Part shown: in pieces, positions 44,915-57,635 of the stretch
Numbering within the stretch: position 1 is the first letter of the stretch
How the letters are laid out: every line of letters starts with the position of its first letter
Origin: Cryoendolithus antarcticus
Lineage: Eukaryota; Ascomycota; Dothideomycetes; Cladosporiales; Cladosporiaceae
Assembly: GCA_002077065.1 (NCBI GenBank)
Contig: NAJO01000013.1
Span: 806,001-870,000, forward strand
Direction of reading: 5' to 3'
Length of the DNA: 64,000 nt
The notes under the pieces: generated by a model
What the model was told of the DNA's origin: nothing
What the model saw: only the letters and a program-made list of their open reading frames with translations
Database searches by the model: none
Translations under genes and position numbers: made by a program

Positions 44915-47619
44915 TTAGTATGTGAGCCTTAGCTCGTAGCTGATAGTGCTGGTGTTGTGCAGTGTGGTGAGATCACCATCGCACAGGTCCGCGGCGTCCC
45001 ATTCTCGTGAGGGCTCTTCGTTATCTTCTGTCGTCTCGATGAATTCTGCAACCATGTCCTGTCCTTCCTCTAGCTCCTGTACGCAGTCGTCGTCGAAGAG
45101 CACGTTAAGTCCGGTGCGACAGATCCGTACTGTGCGAGCGACCGTAGTCGGCTCGACGTCACACTTCATCGCGACGACATTGACCAAGTCCTTCAATGTG
45201 CGCGACATCAGATACACTGCTCGGTAGTAAGAGTCTTGCGATGACTTGTGTGACATCCGGGGCTGTACGTAGAAGCATGCCACAGGTTTGATCGCGCGCT
45301 CGGCAGGTGGCTGATACGACTGATCGACATCAAGTGCGGTGATGTGACCTGAGGTCTGACCAGAAGGTGACCGGGTTTGTATCTTGATGGCTTTCGAGGT
45401 CGATGGATTGTTGATCGGTGCCACGGTCGCAATGTCACTGGTCGCAGTCTGAGGATGATTTGACCAGTCGTTGGAGCTGACTCTCGACAGGCCAAAGGGT
45501 GTGGGCAATTGCCCCGCCGACCCTCTGCGACTTCCATCAGGAGATAGCGAGCTCGGTGTAGGTGAGACAAAGGAGTCTTCTGTGGGTGGTGCTTGCTGGC
45601 GATCCCACGCGCTCGTGTCGCCCGAGTCCGCTCGGACCAGTGGCTGCTCTCCAGAGATCATGACAGGGTGAAGATCCGGGTCATCCTGCTCTGCACCTCG
45701 AAGGTATAGTATCGATGCTGGTCGTGTCGAGGTGAACATGTCCTGGAGAGTGAGCAGCTTCATGTGCAAATCTTCCTCCGCGCTTCCTCGGCCGCCATTG
45801 GAGGTGACTGAAGTCATTGACCACGTCCTCCGATGCTTCTGCACCTTGCCCGGCCGGTCGTTACCCCGAGTGATCGAATTGCTACGCTTTCGCTTGCCGT
45901 TATCTCGCATGCCGGACTCGATCTGGACGATTTGCTGGTTCAGCTTGTCGATGGTCTTTTTGACATGGGCCACGTCATTCGACAATTTGCGCTCGGCGCC
46001 ATGATCGCGGAAGAGCTTCACCTTGCAGTAGCATACTTCCGATCCCGAGTTTTGATTCGAGCTTGGAGAGCGCTCGCTGATCATTTCGGTCTTCGCACAA
46101 AGCCGCACAGGTATGCCTTTCACTCCTTTAGAGTGACTGAAATCGGTGGATAGGAAGTTGAACCTGACGGAGATCGGGCATTCTGCCGTACCATTTGGTG
46201 GACTCCAAGTGACACAGAAGCCGTCGAAGGAAGCGCTCTCGAGTTCAATGCGTGGCTTACTGGGATCTTCAATGCCGAGGGCTGAGACGTTCTCAACATA
46301 CTCAACAGCTTGGAGTCGGCCACCACGCTGGTGTGCTTCATTCGTGCCACGACCTTCTTTCCAGAGCTGCCAGCATGCTGCGGGCTTGAGTCGCTGCTGC
46401 TCGTCCTCAAAAGACACCCGTACGAATGTGCGATACCGGACAGGACCCACTGGCTGGTGAGAATGTGTGTCGACAACATTCAGTGTATACGCCTGGCCCT
46501 TGTTCAGATATGTGATCGGGATCTCGTCGGAGTGTTTCACCATAGCCGTAGGTGCATTCATTGTGACGTGGAATCGGAACCTGTGAGTTGTCAGCATGTG
46601 TGATCGATCAGGCCTGTGCAGATTTCGCCGTACTTCTCGCCTGTTGGGTGTGGTGCCGGTGGAGGAGGTGGCATCACCTGCTGATGCTGAAAGCTCTGAG
46701 GGTGCATCACCATCTCGGGCGAATGGTGTTGTGTGTGATGATGATGCATGTCCATGTGCACGTTGTCGACCGGAGATTCGTGCACCTGATTCCCATCGAA
46801 GTGGTCGAAGCCGGGATGGTGTGTGAATTGATGCGGCGCGAAGACTTGCGGTGGCCCCTGCGGATGCTGGTGGTGCATCTGGAACGGGTTGACATTATGA
46901 AACTGCTGCTGATGTTGCTGATGTTGAAAATGCTGGGCCATCTGAGACTGAATTGCGTGGAAGGGAGGACCTTGATGGCCAGCGTGTAAGGCTCCTCCGG
47001 AATTAGGCATTGACAGCGGTGTGCCCATACCCATTGGGTAAGTGGGCGTGTGCAAGTCGCCAGCTTGGTTGTGGTAGATTGTGTTAGTGCCACCAGGTGT
47101 GGGCGTGTAGTAGCCTTGCATCTGATGAGGAAACATGTTGAAGCTGTGAGGGTTCGTATCAAGGAAAGATGGAGTCAGTCCAGATGGCCCGAAGTTCCAG
47201 GAGTCCTGGGGCGGTCTTGACATCGCGTCTGACGAGATCTTCATATCGTGCGCGTCGTGCTGGCCATCCTCAAGTGATCTGGAAGGATTATTAGCGGGCA
47301 GTCCTTCTGACATACGGGATGACCACCGGTGTTGGGCATGGGAGTTATCGCACCTCAAAGCCGCCTCGGGCGCGTCAGTCACCACCGTCGAGGTCGAGCC
47401 ATGCGCTGAGCTCGCCGACTGTGAGTTCTGCCTCAGACCAGGAAAGTTATCTTTGAAGTCCTTGATGAAGTTGTCGCTTGGTTTCTGCGACGTTTTCCTG
47501 CGCTTGTCGTTAGCATCGCAACATTCAGGGTAGCAGTCGATCACTGTGGCCGTGGAGGCTTGCTCCGGACAGGAGAGGCGTGACGCGCAGTGTGTGTAGA
47601 CTCACCTATTCTGGAACAT
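44915..47619 (-). CDS. CP2/grainyhead-type transcription factor
   Basis: Three exons, 47619-47606 (14 nt), 47497-46634 and 46580-44915 (introns 108 and 53 nt), give 847 aa. The first exon encodes only MFQNR and joins to KTSQKPSDNFIKDF. A His/Gln/Pro-rich disordered region follows (HQQHQQQFHNV, MDMHHHHTQHH). The second splice gives TGEKFRFHVTMNAPTAMVKH, entering the CP2 DNA-binding domain (GQAYTLNVVDTHSHQP, RYRTFVRVSFEDEQQR, VSALGIEDPSKPRIELE, SVRFNFLSTDFSHSKGVKGI). A basic linker (NGKRKRSNSITR) may be a nuclear signal, and the C-terminal 110 residues are ubiquitin-like (ACFYVQPRMS to ELEEGQDMVAEF). Fungal CP2 factors act in cell-wall and conidial separation programmes (family knowledge). Confidence 0.9.
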
Positions 47620-50428
47620 GGCTGCTGTCCAGTATGCTGGCTTGATGGCTACATGCAACGCCGCAGTGGCATGGAGGATGGCGTGAGGTGTGAGCTGACA
47701 GAGAGTCGGTGTCCTTAGTGCGCGGCGAATAGTATGAAGCGAGTAAAACCGAGAGAAGGAGGACAACAGCCACTGTTAACAAGCCACAGGAGCCCCACCT
47801 AGCATCCGTGCGGTGCGCTAGCGGAACTCTCCTGCGTCGCTACGGAATGGCGGCATCTGGGAGCTCGTGGGTATTCATCGCCCAACGAGCCGCTACTTCG
47901 GCACGAAGATGTCGCTACAACATGCCCAGCGTGAGACGCGTGTACTGCTGCTCTCCGATCTCAATTCTGACGGTCCCTATGCCAGTGAGGCGCGACACAC
48001 TGCCTGCGCCACAGGACGAGGAGATGTGGCGCAGCGAACAAGGGTACCCTGTAAGTTGTGGCGCTACCGAACAAACAGGAAGCAAATGGGAAGTGATCGC
48101 CCGAAATGCACTCTAGACCATCTCGTCAATCAACCTTGCACTGTCGTAGGGCCGCTATTCCTGTCCACAACCGTCATGGTCGCGCATGAAGCCGGAGAGA
48201 AAGCCGACTTCTACACATTTACATCACTGTGTTGATTGCGGTGTGGGTTCGAATTGCACATGGCTTTGCGAGATCGTGATGCTGGGCGCCTACGACACTG
48301 ATCCGTCATCCCACCCTGGTCGTTTCCAACGCCCTCAATTTCCAGAACACGGCTGATATCATGTGGCTGCCCACGGCTGTTTGGTGCTTCCATTCGCGCG
48401 ACATTATGATCAGAGAAGCGTCGCATGTGCTCCACCGGCTCGGTGCGAAATTCGCGTCATCTTGTGCGCGGAGTGCAACAGCCAGTGATGGCCGTCCGCG
48501 GTGTCGAGGTGCAACGGCGCGTCAATTCCATCGGTGGCACAAAAGCATCGCTCGAAGGTGCAGCATTTGTTTTCCCGTAGACATGACTCTCGCTACATTA
48601 GCACATGCCACTTTCGCATTTCTCCGAGAGGGCAAGCGGCTTCTCCCACGCCGTCGGACAGCACGCCGCGCTCACGACAAGACCCCACGTAATTGTCGGT
48701 CGGCTAGGCCGAAATGAGCTGCGGAGCACAATGTGAAAGCAGCGAAGGCACTCGTGACTCGGCAGAAGACGCGTAATCCGCACGGTCAACTGTGGTCCCC
48801 TAGCAGAGCTCTGCAAAGCCAATGATGATAGTTCCTCATGTAGCGTGTGTCATGTTGCGTTCCAGCGGCGGCTACACCGTCCCTTTCAAACGACGCCTCA
48901 CGAAGTATATGACCTTAATGGATTGCCTTATAGGCACGGACACGGCTTCCGAGATGAAATATTGCTATGAGCTGCAGGCAGAAATGAGTGCCTGAGATTC
49001 GATGCAGTCAAAGGAGATGCCAGTGTCCACTGAAGCCGCCGAAACCGAGATTGGAGCTCGAGGAAGCGTGATCGAGCGCAAGGTGAGGGGAAATGAAAAA
49101 AGGGCGACACCTCGGTAGAGTCAGATTTGATCATCTGATGTCGTCTGCTCACACTGTGAACGACGATGCTGTCGAGCGACGTCGAAATTACTGTGTTCCA
49201 GCATTGCGGTTGCAGATAAACCGAAGCGATCATCCACTTGAGTCCACGTTTTGTGGCGCAGCTTTCAGTGGCGCACAAGCGAGCATCGAGACAGATCGAG
49301 ACAGATGGCTATCTGGAAGACTTCTAGACCTCTGCACTGCTGACGTTGCCCATGAGCAGATCACAGCCGTTAGAAGCATAGATCTGCAGCTCTGTAGCCT
49401 CGCCTGTGGCTGCATTCTTTCGTTTGTGCTCGGCCCACGATGACATCCCACCTGAAACGAATCGTTCTAACTGGTCAGCCACTCACCCGTTGCAACCTCG
49501 CTAGAATTCACAACATTCGCGAGATCGGGAAGCTTAGACGAGAGTCTCCAGCGGGCGTGCCGGTCACAATTTCAGTGAGCGGTGAGGGGCCTTCGCTAGC
49601 TGGAGTGCAGTCTTACTGCAGCGAGCGTCGAACTCTGTCCGCGACCGAAAGTACCGCACGAGATGAAACGGTGACATGACCCCGCGCATCGAAAGCCAGC
49701 ACCACAGCTGGTGCCACACTCACCTCCAGCAGTGGCTTTGCAGTCCCACGTGTGGATGACCTGCACGTCGATCTCCCTTCTGCACAGCCACACAGCCACC
49801 CTGAATCGCAAAAAGCTCCGAGCGACTCCACCTCCCAAGTCGTCACAAATGCCGTTCAAGAAACAGGGCTGCCGTTGTTGCGGCTCGAATCCCCCGTGAG
49901 ATCCGAGCTTGGCCGTAGGGTTGTGCCTGTTTTATGTTCGACGTGAAACGGTCAGCCGCGGTGTTATCGCTTCCTGGGCTATATGTGCTGGATAGGGCAA
50001 TACTTCGGTCATGGAAGGAGTCGGAAGTCGCTTCGAGATGCTGCCGGGGGGTGCACGAACCGGTGGCGACGTTCTTGATGTTGTGCCTCGGTGGTGTGGT
50101 GCTTGATGACTTCACTTGCACGACGAGATGACGCCATCAGCGTCTCCAAGATGATGCTCACCGCCATGAGGTACCTTGCTACACTAGCCATCAGTTTCCC
50201 GTGGTCAAATTGAGACCGATGAGAGAGAGGCGTATCCTCACTGCCTTTCGGCATCATTACAGGCACCATCACTCGGACAATTAGCTCTCATGCACAAACG
50301 CAAAAGTAGGTACTGCTAATGCAGGTCTGCATATTCGCAACGACCACTCACTGACCAGAAGAGCCTCATCGACAATACCTGCCATCGCTAAGACTTCCTC
50401 GTTCCACACTGACCTCGCTTCAATGGCT
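47620..50428. other. 2.8-kb gene-poor stretch
   Basis: The longest gene-free interval in the window. All frames of 60-120 codons lack family motifs, start context or splice partners. A 10-bp tandem repeat (ATCGAGACAG twice) lies at 49285-49304. Part is probably the CP2 gene's upstream regulatory DNA. See findings for possible hidden non-coding or decayed content. Confidence 0.5.
49285..49304. repeat. Short tandem repeat, 10 bp x 2
   Basis: ATCGAGACAG occurs twice in tandem. Probably slippage; no element boundaries are seen around it. Confidence 0.7.
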
Positions 50429-52461
50429 TCACTGCTCCAACCCTTCCTCCGACATGCCAGTTGCATAGCCCGGACGAACGACAGGCTGAGTATTCTCATC
50501 ATGAGCTGCCAGCACGCGCGTTCCCCCAGCATATGCTTGCACCGCCGCAGCTACGCCCAACGTCGTCGTAGTCCTCTGCTTCCGCTGTTTGGCCGCTGGT
50601 CGCCTATTGCGACTGCTCTCATTTCTCGATGGGCCGTCCGTTGCCACTGTCCCTGATTCAGAGGGCATGATGGTGGCAAAAGATGCAGGAGGTCTAGCTT
50701 CGGTGCAAGCGCTCGATACTGGAGCAGTGACTCCCGTTTGCATCGCATCTGGTGTGTCAATGACCGAGCTGAGTTCATTGTTGTGCTGCACGCTCGCTCG
50801 TCGAGACGATAGCAGCGGCAAGTAATCTACAGAGGTGCTGCTGTAAACCGAGCTCGCCACTGATTGTCTGTCATGTTTGATCGCGGTAAACAGACTGGAC
50901 GTCGAGTCGTCAAGGGTCTGTCTAGGCTTCGCCAGGACAGAGCGGTAGTTGGGGCTGGGGATCTTCGATACTCTGCGTGATTCGCTTGTGATCGCCGAGA
51001 TTGGGCTGCACTCGATCGGAGATAAACCTGCAGGAGTGGCGGCAGCTGGTGCCCGCTGGGTGGTCTCGTAAAGCGAAGGTGCCGACACGCATTTGCGAAG
51101 TAGACTCTCTCTGCTGCGACTGACGTCGCCTGTGGTCTTGCCGGTCTACTCAGTGCTTGAATGTCATCGCCGGATTCGAAGGAGAAGCGACGCTCAGTGG
51201 CAGGAGGCATCTCAAGACTCAGCTGCGGCCGAAGCTTGTGCAGGAGAGTCATGATGAAGGAAGGCTTTCTCTGCGGTGCTCTCGGAAGTTGCTGTACCAG
51301 CTCGACTGCACCTATATGGCCAGGTGTATGGCCGTGTGGAAGAGTGGGAATACCTGGCTGCTGATCATACAATTCGCTACTGGGTCGTCCAGTAAGGTTT
51401 GCTGGTCCATACGTGTGCGGGTATAGATCGTTGAGCTCTTCAGGTAAGAGGTCACCGGGGCAGCTGAATGTGGACTGACTGTCATCGGAGAAGCTTTGCC
51501 GGTCTGATCCTCGACCGATCATATTGTCTACTTTGCTCAAGAAGGATCTACTCGTGGGTAAGTCCGGCGGCGTGCTGAGGTACAGGTCTGCAAGATCTGC
51601 ATGGACGCTGGTCTTCGATGACTTCTTCCGCAGCGTACGGGACAGCCGTGCCATCTTGGCTGATGGCGATGTACCACGCACACGCATTGTGGCTTCGAAT
51701 AGTCAGCAATGGCTTGCAAAACCTTGTAGGTGGTGGTCTGTACCTCGTTGACTGCTCCAAGCTGGGTCCTCAGGTTTGATCACCTTACCCAAGAACTCAA
51801 TCACAGTCTCCTTTGCATCGCTTCCCGAGCCTTTGGCATCGTTAATTCTCTGCTTGCGCCGTCGAACAATGCTTTCTTGACGTGCCAGTGCGACGTCCGC
51901 CACGCCACCCTTTCCTTGTGCAATGATAAGCTCAAGCCTCTTCACTTCATCCTTGTAAGCTTGCTTCTCTTCGGTCCAGCTACGCTCCTTGTCGTAAATC
52001 GCAGTCATCGCCAATGCGTGATGATCACGTTCTTCGCAAAGTTGACTCTTCGCGCTGTCAAGCTCACTGTTCATACTACGGTACGCCTCGAAGATTTGCA
52101 GCAAGGTGCCATTGTGGCGAGGCTCGAGGGAGGAGTAAGGTGATGCCATGAGCTGGCACATGATTGTGTCAATCAATCGCTCGGCCTGAGGATCTGGGTA
52201 TTGTTCTCCTGCCGGCCACGACGGAAGGCTGGCAGTATTGAGATCGTCGACCGAGACCTCTGGCTCCAATTTTGATGCTCCGAACGGTCCACCTGAGAGG
52301 TAAGAAGTAAGCTTGGGGCGAAAAGCTTTCTTCGGCGTTGGTGGACGCAGGGTGTACGCGGATGGCGCTCGGCTCTCGTGCGCAGGCTCACCGAGATCGA
52401 GCAATGGAGTACGTGATCTTTTGGGCGGGATCTTGCGACGCCATTGTGGGATGTCGGCCAT
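50429..52461 (-). CDS. Unrecognised Ser-rich coiled-coil protein
   Basis: Three proposed exons: 52461-51744, 51692-51150 and 51108-50429, 646 aa in frame. Intron 1 is good (GTACAG, branch GCTGAC, 51 nt). Intron 2 (41 nt, GTAGAC to CAGAG) is weak, chosen because it restores an open frame reading KSLLRKCVSAPSLYETT. The N-terminus MADIPQWRRKIPPKRSRTPL is basic. A helix-rich, probably coiled-coil part follows (YRSMNSELDSAKSQLCEERD, EEKQAYKDEVKRLELIIAQ), then a basic junction ARLSRTLRKKSSK and long Ser/Thr/Pro-rich tracts. I do not recognise it. The composition suggests a regulated scaffold, perhaps at the cortex or cytoskeleton (inference). The last exon could be shorter or alternatively spliced. 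Confidence 0.6.
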
Positions 52462-53069
52462 GGTGTTATGTATCAACTGCGCATTCAACGCGGTGTAGGA
52501 CGAGCAAGGAAACATTGATCAACAGGTAAAGTGAACTCGAAGTTGAAGTAGGTCGAAATAGTACGTTGAGAAGGAAGTCGCGATGAGGTGCTACGCCCTT
52601 ACTCTCGGTCGGCAACATCCATGGTACCTGCCTAGTATGAGCCCATCTGTACATGAGATTCTACCTGCAACGCTGGCACACGCGTTCCTCATCGTTCGAA
52701 TTTGAACGAGTTTTGAAATAGAGCTACTGTGATGTAGTGTAAGGTCTGCGATAATCGATCCTGACCGTTTACTATTGTTAGATGATCGAGGAACACCGCT
52801 ACATGCGACATCAAATAGCCCGTCTCAAAGTCAGTGCAAATTCATCTCCGCAACAAATGTCACCATCTCTTCATGCACCGCGACGCAGACAGAGTAGTAA
52901 ACTAAGCGCCAGTGTTTGGTAATGAGATGGCAGAACCCGAAAGCCCTCGATATCGGCACGTAAAGATAAATCCTTCAGTCATCCGAGCATGGGGAGAGCT
53001 CGGCGCTGTACACACGTATGCCTTTTGTATTGCTGTTGCTGCGACTCTCGAAGTGCGGTATGATGCAGT
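52462..53069. other. Intergenic gap
   Basis: Upstream of the unrecognised coiled-coil gene. AT-richer than the flanks; nothing recognised. Confidence 0.4.
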
Positions 53070-53712
53070 CTAGGACGGGAATGGGGGTTTGATGAGGGAC
53101 AGGGAGGTTGCAGGAATTGGGTCGGAGGTGGATTTGGTGTATCTTCGATTGTCGTTCAGCTGGCGATCAAGTCCCGCACTTGAGGACGCCTGTCTGCGCA
53201 GCGCGATCTCCAGGCCCATTGCTCTGCGTTCGCAGTGTCTGCACTTCTCGTCTGCCGCCAACGCCCTTGCGTGGTCGATTCCATTACCTGGTCAACATCT
53301 ATGCCGAGTCCCGCTTCCCCTCCTTGACCTCCTTCTGCCATTGTGTCAGCTCACCCCCTATATCCCCAATATTCACCCGTCTGCAGCAGTCCACTCACCA
53401 ACGCCCTCTGTGTGCCATGCAGCGCATGCCTGTGGTTGCGCCTGAACTTGGGATCCGTGCCTTTGAGCGAAGGGTAGCGGTTCGTCTTGGGCTTCTTGAT
53501 ACTGTTATCCCGTTCTCGTCAGTCACCATTCTATCCTGATTCATTCCATCGGCTCTCGCATTCGATCGTGGAGGGTCATCGGGGGTGGTATGCGTACCCG
53601 TTCCTGTGCGCCTTCTTGGCCTGGTTATGTTGCGAGGAGTTCTTGGATTCTGTGCGGTGTCAGTGGGTGCGCAAATGGCAGCAACAGAGTTTCGAGACGA
53701 CATACTGGCCAT
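53070..53712 (-). CDS. Weak candidate gene, unrecognised
   Basis: An ATG at 53712 opens a 105-codon frame (MASMSSRNSVAAICA, a basic RPRRRTGTGTHTTPDD run). A second frame ending at 53070 reads KCRHCERRAMGLEIALRRQ then LDRQLNDNRRYTKS. Both are basic and hydrophilic and look protein-like, and GT/AG pairs lie between them around 53240-53390, but every join I tried needs a weak donor or a very short intron. It may be a small multi-exon gene, a decayed one or chance. No family is recognised. Confidence 0.25.
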
Positions 53713-54149
53713 TGCGACGGTTGTGGAGGGTGTCAGGAATGATGGGAGTTCTGCAATCGCTGTCGCCTGATGTTGCTGGTGTCGTGCGGTTCAATTCGAG
53801 AAGTGCGGATAGTGCACGGACCCTGTAATGCCAAGACTTTGAGATCTCTCGTAACGGTCAATATATCATTCTTGGCCATGTTGTCGTACTGGATGTGTTC
53901 TCGTCAACGGGCAGGATATATCACGGCTCTCGCGATGCGGTTAGTAGCAGCATAAGCACTCTCCAAATTCCCCGGAGAGCCTTCGTGCATATGTACGTAT
54001 CAAGATCACGTCGGTGCTGTTCAGTGTGACGCATACAAAGCATACCTAGCCCTCGGAAATATGCACATTGCTACATGAAAACGCACTCTCATCTGTCACC
54101 TCCCTCTCCCATTTACAAACCACTTCACCATACAATCTCAACTTTCTCT
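53713..54149. other. Intergenic gap downstream of aconitase
   Basis: Between the weak candidate gene and the aconitase stop. No coding signal. Confidence 0.4.
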
Positions 54150-56877
54150 TCAAGCCGCATTCTTCTTCGCCATCATGTTCAGCGCACTCCCAAACTTGAA
54201 CCACTCCATCTGACCTTCGTTGAACGTATGGCTGAGCGAAACGTCAAAAGTATCTCCGCCTTTCTCGGGATGGACACGCAGCGTCATCGGTTTGCCGACA
54301 GCGAGCTCGGTACACAGGAGATCGACCTTGTCCGCGGGCTGGATCTTGTCGTAATCCTCTGGGTTCGAGAATGTGAGTGGAAGCATACCCTGCTTCTTCA
54401 AGTTCGTCTCGTGAATACGCGCGAACGAGCGGGTGATGATTGCCAGACCGCCAAGATGGCGGGGTTCCAGAGCGGCGTGCTCACGCGAGGAGCCTTCGCC
54501 GTAGTTCCAGTCGCCAATGACGACCCAGCGGATGCCCTTCTTCTTGTAGTCGCGGGCTGTTGCGGGGACGGCGTCGGTCTCGCCCGTGGTGAAGTTCTTC
54601 ACTTTGTTTGCCTCGCCGTTGGCAGAGTTAATCGCACCAATAAGCATATTATTACTTATATTATCTGCGATATAAGTCAGTGAGGAGTGTCAGGCGTGAA
54701 GTGAGGTCTAGGGTTAAACTTACCCAAGTGGCCACGGTACTTCAACCAAGGTCCAGCCACTATAGATGAAGTCAGTATCATGACGTGGCACTTTTGAACT
54801 CGTCAAAACTCACTCGAGATGTGATCAGTAGTAGTCTTGCCCTGAGCCTTGATCAAGATAGGCAAGTCAAGCGCATCCTTGCCATCCCAAGCATTGAACG
54901 GCTCTAGCAATTGCAGACGGTCGGAAGTAGGCGACACAGCAACGTTCAACTGAGCGCGGTCCTCAGGAGGAGCTTGGTAAGTGTCTTGTCCTGGGTCGTA
55001 GCCGTTGGCGGGGAGCCCAGCACCACCGGGTGCCTTGAGCTGGAAGTCGTTGCCGTCCTTGTCCTTCAGGGTGTCGACGAGAGGGTTGAAGTCGAGAGTA
55101 CCGGCGAGAGACATGGCGACGACGAGATCGGGCGAGGCGACGAAAGCGTGGGTGGCGGGGTTGGCGTCGTTACGGCCTGTGAAGTTACGATTGTAAGACG
55201 AGATGATCGAGTTGGGCTCGCCCTTCTTGACGTCGCGGCGGTCCCATTGACCAATGCAAGGTCCGCAGGCGTTTGCCAACACCATACCACCGAAGTCCTC
55301 GAGGGTCTTGAGCTGACCATCACGCTCAATAGTAGCGCGAATCTGCTCAGAGCCGGGGGTGACGGTGAATACAGCCTTCGACTTGACGCCATGGTCCAGA
55401 GCGTCCTGGGCGATGGAGGCGGCACGGCTCATGTCTTCGTAGGACGAATTCGTGCAGGAGCCAATGAGACCAACTTTGAGATCGACGGGCCAGTTATTGG
55501 CTTTGACAGCCTCCTTGAACTTGCTGATCGGGGTGGCGAGATCGGGGGTGAAGGGACCGTTAATGTGCGGCTCCAGCTCATTCAAATCGATCTCGATCAG
55601 CTCATCGTACTCGGCGCCCTCGTCCTCGCGGAGACCAGCAGCGTACTCGCGAGCAAAGTCCCCGATAGCGGTGCGCTTCGTTGCAGCGAGGTAGTCGTAC
55701 ATGCGGTCGTTGAAGGGGAAGACGGAGGTGGTTGCGCCAATCTCGGCTCCCATGTTGCCTGGAGGAATGTCAGTCTGCTTCCCTTTGTGCAACTGCTTCT
55801 CTCCAAGAATCGAAGGTCTCTTGCGCATCTATCGTTGTGCCCACAACAGGTAATCTGACGCGCGGTACCCGTGGAGAGAGTCAAACAACTTACAAATCGT
55901 CGCCATGCCAGTGCAGCTCAAGTTGTTGACACCTTCACCGTGGTACCTGGTTTCGCGTTAGCTCAAAGTCTCCAGGAGTATGCTCAGCGAGCAGTCGAGT
56001 GCAGGCAGCCTTACTCAATGATCGCGCCAGTTCCGCCCTTGACGGTAAGAATACCGGCAACCTTCAAGATGATATCCTTGGGTGTAGTCCAGGCTCCCAT
56101 CTTGCCCGTAAGTTTGACACCAATGACCTTGGGAGCCTTGAGCTCCCACGGCAAGTTGGCCATAACATCCACAGCATCGGCACCACCAACACCAATAGCA
56201 GCCATACCCAGACCACCGGCGTTCGGCGTGTGCGAATCAGTGCCGATCATCAGACCACCGGGGAAAGCATAGTTCTCCAAAATGATCTGGTGAATTATGC
56301 CACTTCCCGGCTTCCAGAAACCAATGTTGTACTTCGCGCAACTCGTGCTCAAAAAGTCGTAAACCTCCTTGTTGATGTTATACGCCCGCTCCAAATCCTT
56401 CTCGCCACCAATCTGCGCCTCGATCAAATGATCGCAGTGCACGGTCGAAGGCGTGGCCACGCTCGGCATACCCGCGCTCATGAATTGCAGAATGGCCATC
56501 TGGGCGGTGGCGTCTTGACACGCGACTCTGTCGGGACGAAGCTTGAGGTAGGACTTCCCGCGCTCAATGTCCTGGCCGTGCGGATCGTCGAGATGCGAGT
56601 ACAAGATCTTCTCAGCGTAGGTCAAGGGGCGGTTGAGACGCGAGCGCACGATCTGGAGGTTCTCGTGCATCTTGCCATAGTTGATGAAGTGGCCCTTTTC
56701 CCAGTTGGTCATCTCAACCTTCTTCGTGAGGGGAGCATCCTGGACGCTGGCGAAGGTGCGGCGGCCGAGGCTGCGTGGCTGGTGGTAAGTTGTTAGCACT
56801 GGGTGCTTTGATCAATGGCTACGGTGGGGGCAAAGCAAGCATACCACCTGCCGGGCTGCTGCTCTTGCGGCCAACAT
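54150..56877 (-). CDS. ACO1: Mitochondrial aconitase (aconitate hydratase)
   Basis: Six exons, 56877-56845, 56778-56015, 55946-55894, 55758-54814, 54759-54724 and 54664-54150, join in frame to 781 aa. Exon 1 gives the presequence start [11 protein letters not shown], then [16 protein letters not shown]. The [4Fe-4S] ligand Cys residues are in [12 protein letters not shown] and [11 protein letters not shown]. Substrate-binding segments include [50 protein letters not shown] and [20 protein letters not shown]. The enzyme isomerises citrate to isocitrate in the TCA cycle. Small exons of 53 and 36 nt were placed from conserved text ([35 protein letters not shown]). Intron 3 is longest at 135 nt. 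Confidence 0.96.
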
Positions 56878-57635
56878 CGTGTACAGTGCCTTTGCCGAAC
56901 AGTAACGGATTTGATAGGACTGTCAGTCAAGCACTGCAGGTCCAGCAGCAGGCGATGCGCGATGGGAGGTGGCCTGGAGTGGAGTGGAGTGTACACAAAG
57001 GTATCAAAGATGGTGCAGAAGTTGAAGCTAAGCTCGGCAGAGGTAGGAAGTCAACAGGTGATCGCTGATTGGCCGATAGCTACTAGAGGTCAGTCTGCAG
57101 CAAAACCCCGAGGTATGGCAGGAGCAAGGTCGCACGCGACTATCATCCCGATGCTTGATGGCTACTCATATCTACATCCTCTGTCCTACGATCAAGCGCG
57201 ACCTCGCTGGCGACATCGCTACCATGAAGACACAGCTCATTTTCTTCGGGCACGCGGCTGTTGTTGCGGCGCTGCATTTCCGATACCGCGGCAGCATCGG
57301 CGAAGACGAGAGAGCAGAAGTCGTGATCATCAACGGGTGCTGCAACACTCAAGATGGACGATAGCGCGATTTCCACAAGCACCTTGAGCTCTCCAAAGTG
57401 ATACAGGACCTCTCTTCGTTGTAGTCTCCCCTGTGGTACAATCTAATCTCCCAGTCTCGTACTTGCCTGCTACTGTACTCTGAACCGAGCAGCCTCTGAC
57501 TTCCGCCAGATGTTACTACTTATGTCAGCAGCGTCTCGGGCCGAATGGACGAAGTTCGGTATCACATGCTCGCGAATAATTTCGACAAGGAAAGCCACAT
57601 AGAGACGTGTGTCTATCTACAACAGGACCACCACG
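56878..57635. other. Divergent intergenic region
   Basis: About 760 bp between the aconitase and Bud20 start codons, presumably promoters for both. Short frames on either strand lack family signal. Confidence 0.5.

Noticed and set aside
48240..48262. GGTTCGAATT, resembling a tRNA T-loop
   Set aside because: No acceptor stem, D-arm or anticodon arm could be folded around it.
54911..55858. 315-codon frame on the plus strand
   Set aside because: Entirely antisense to aconitase exon 4; Val/Gly/Leu-rich shadow of biased codon usage with no family motif.
55999..56796. 265-codon frame on the plus strand
   Set aside because: Antisense to aconitase exon 2; no independent support.
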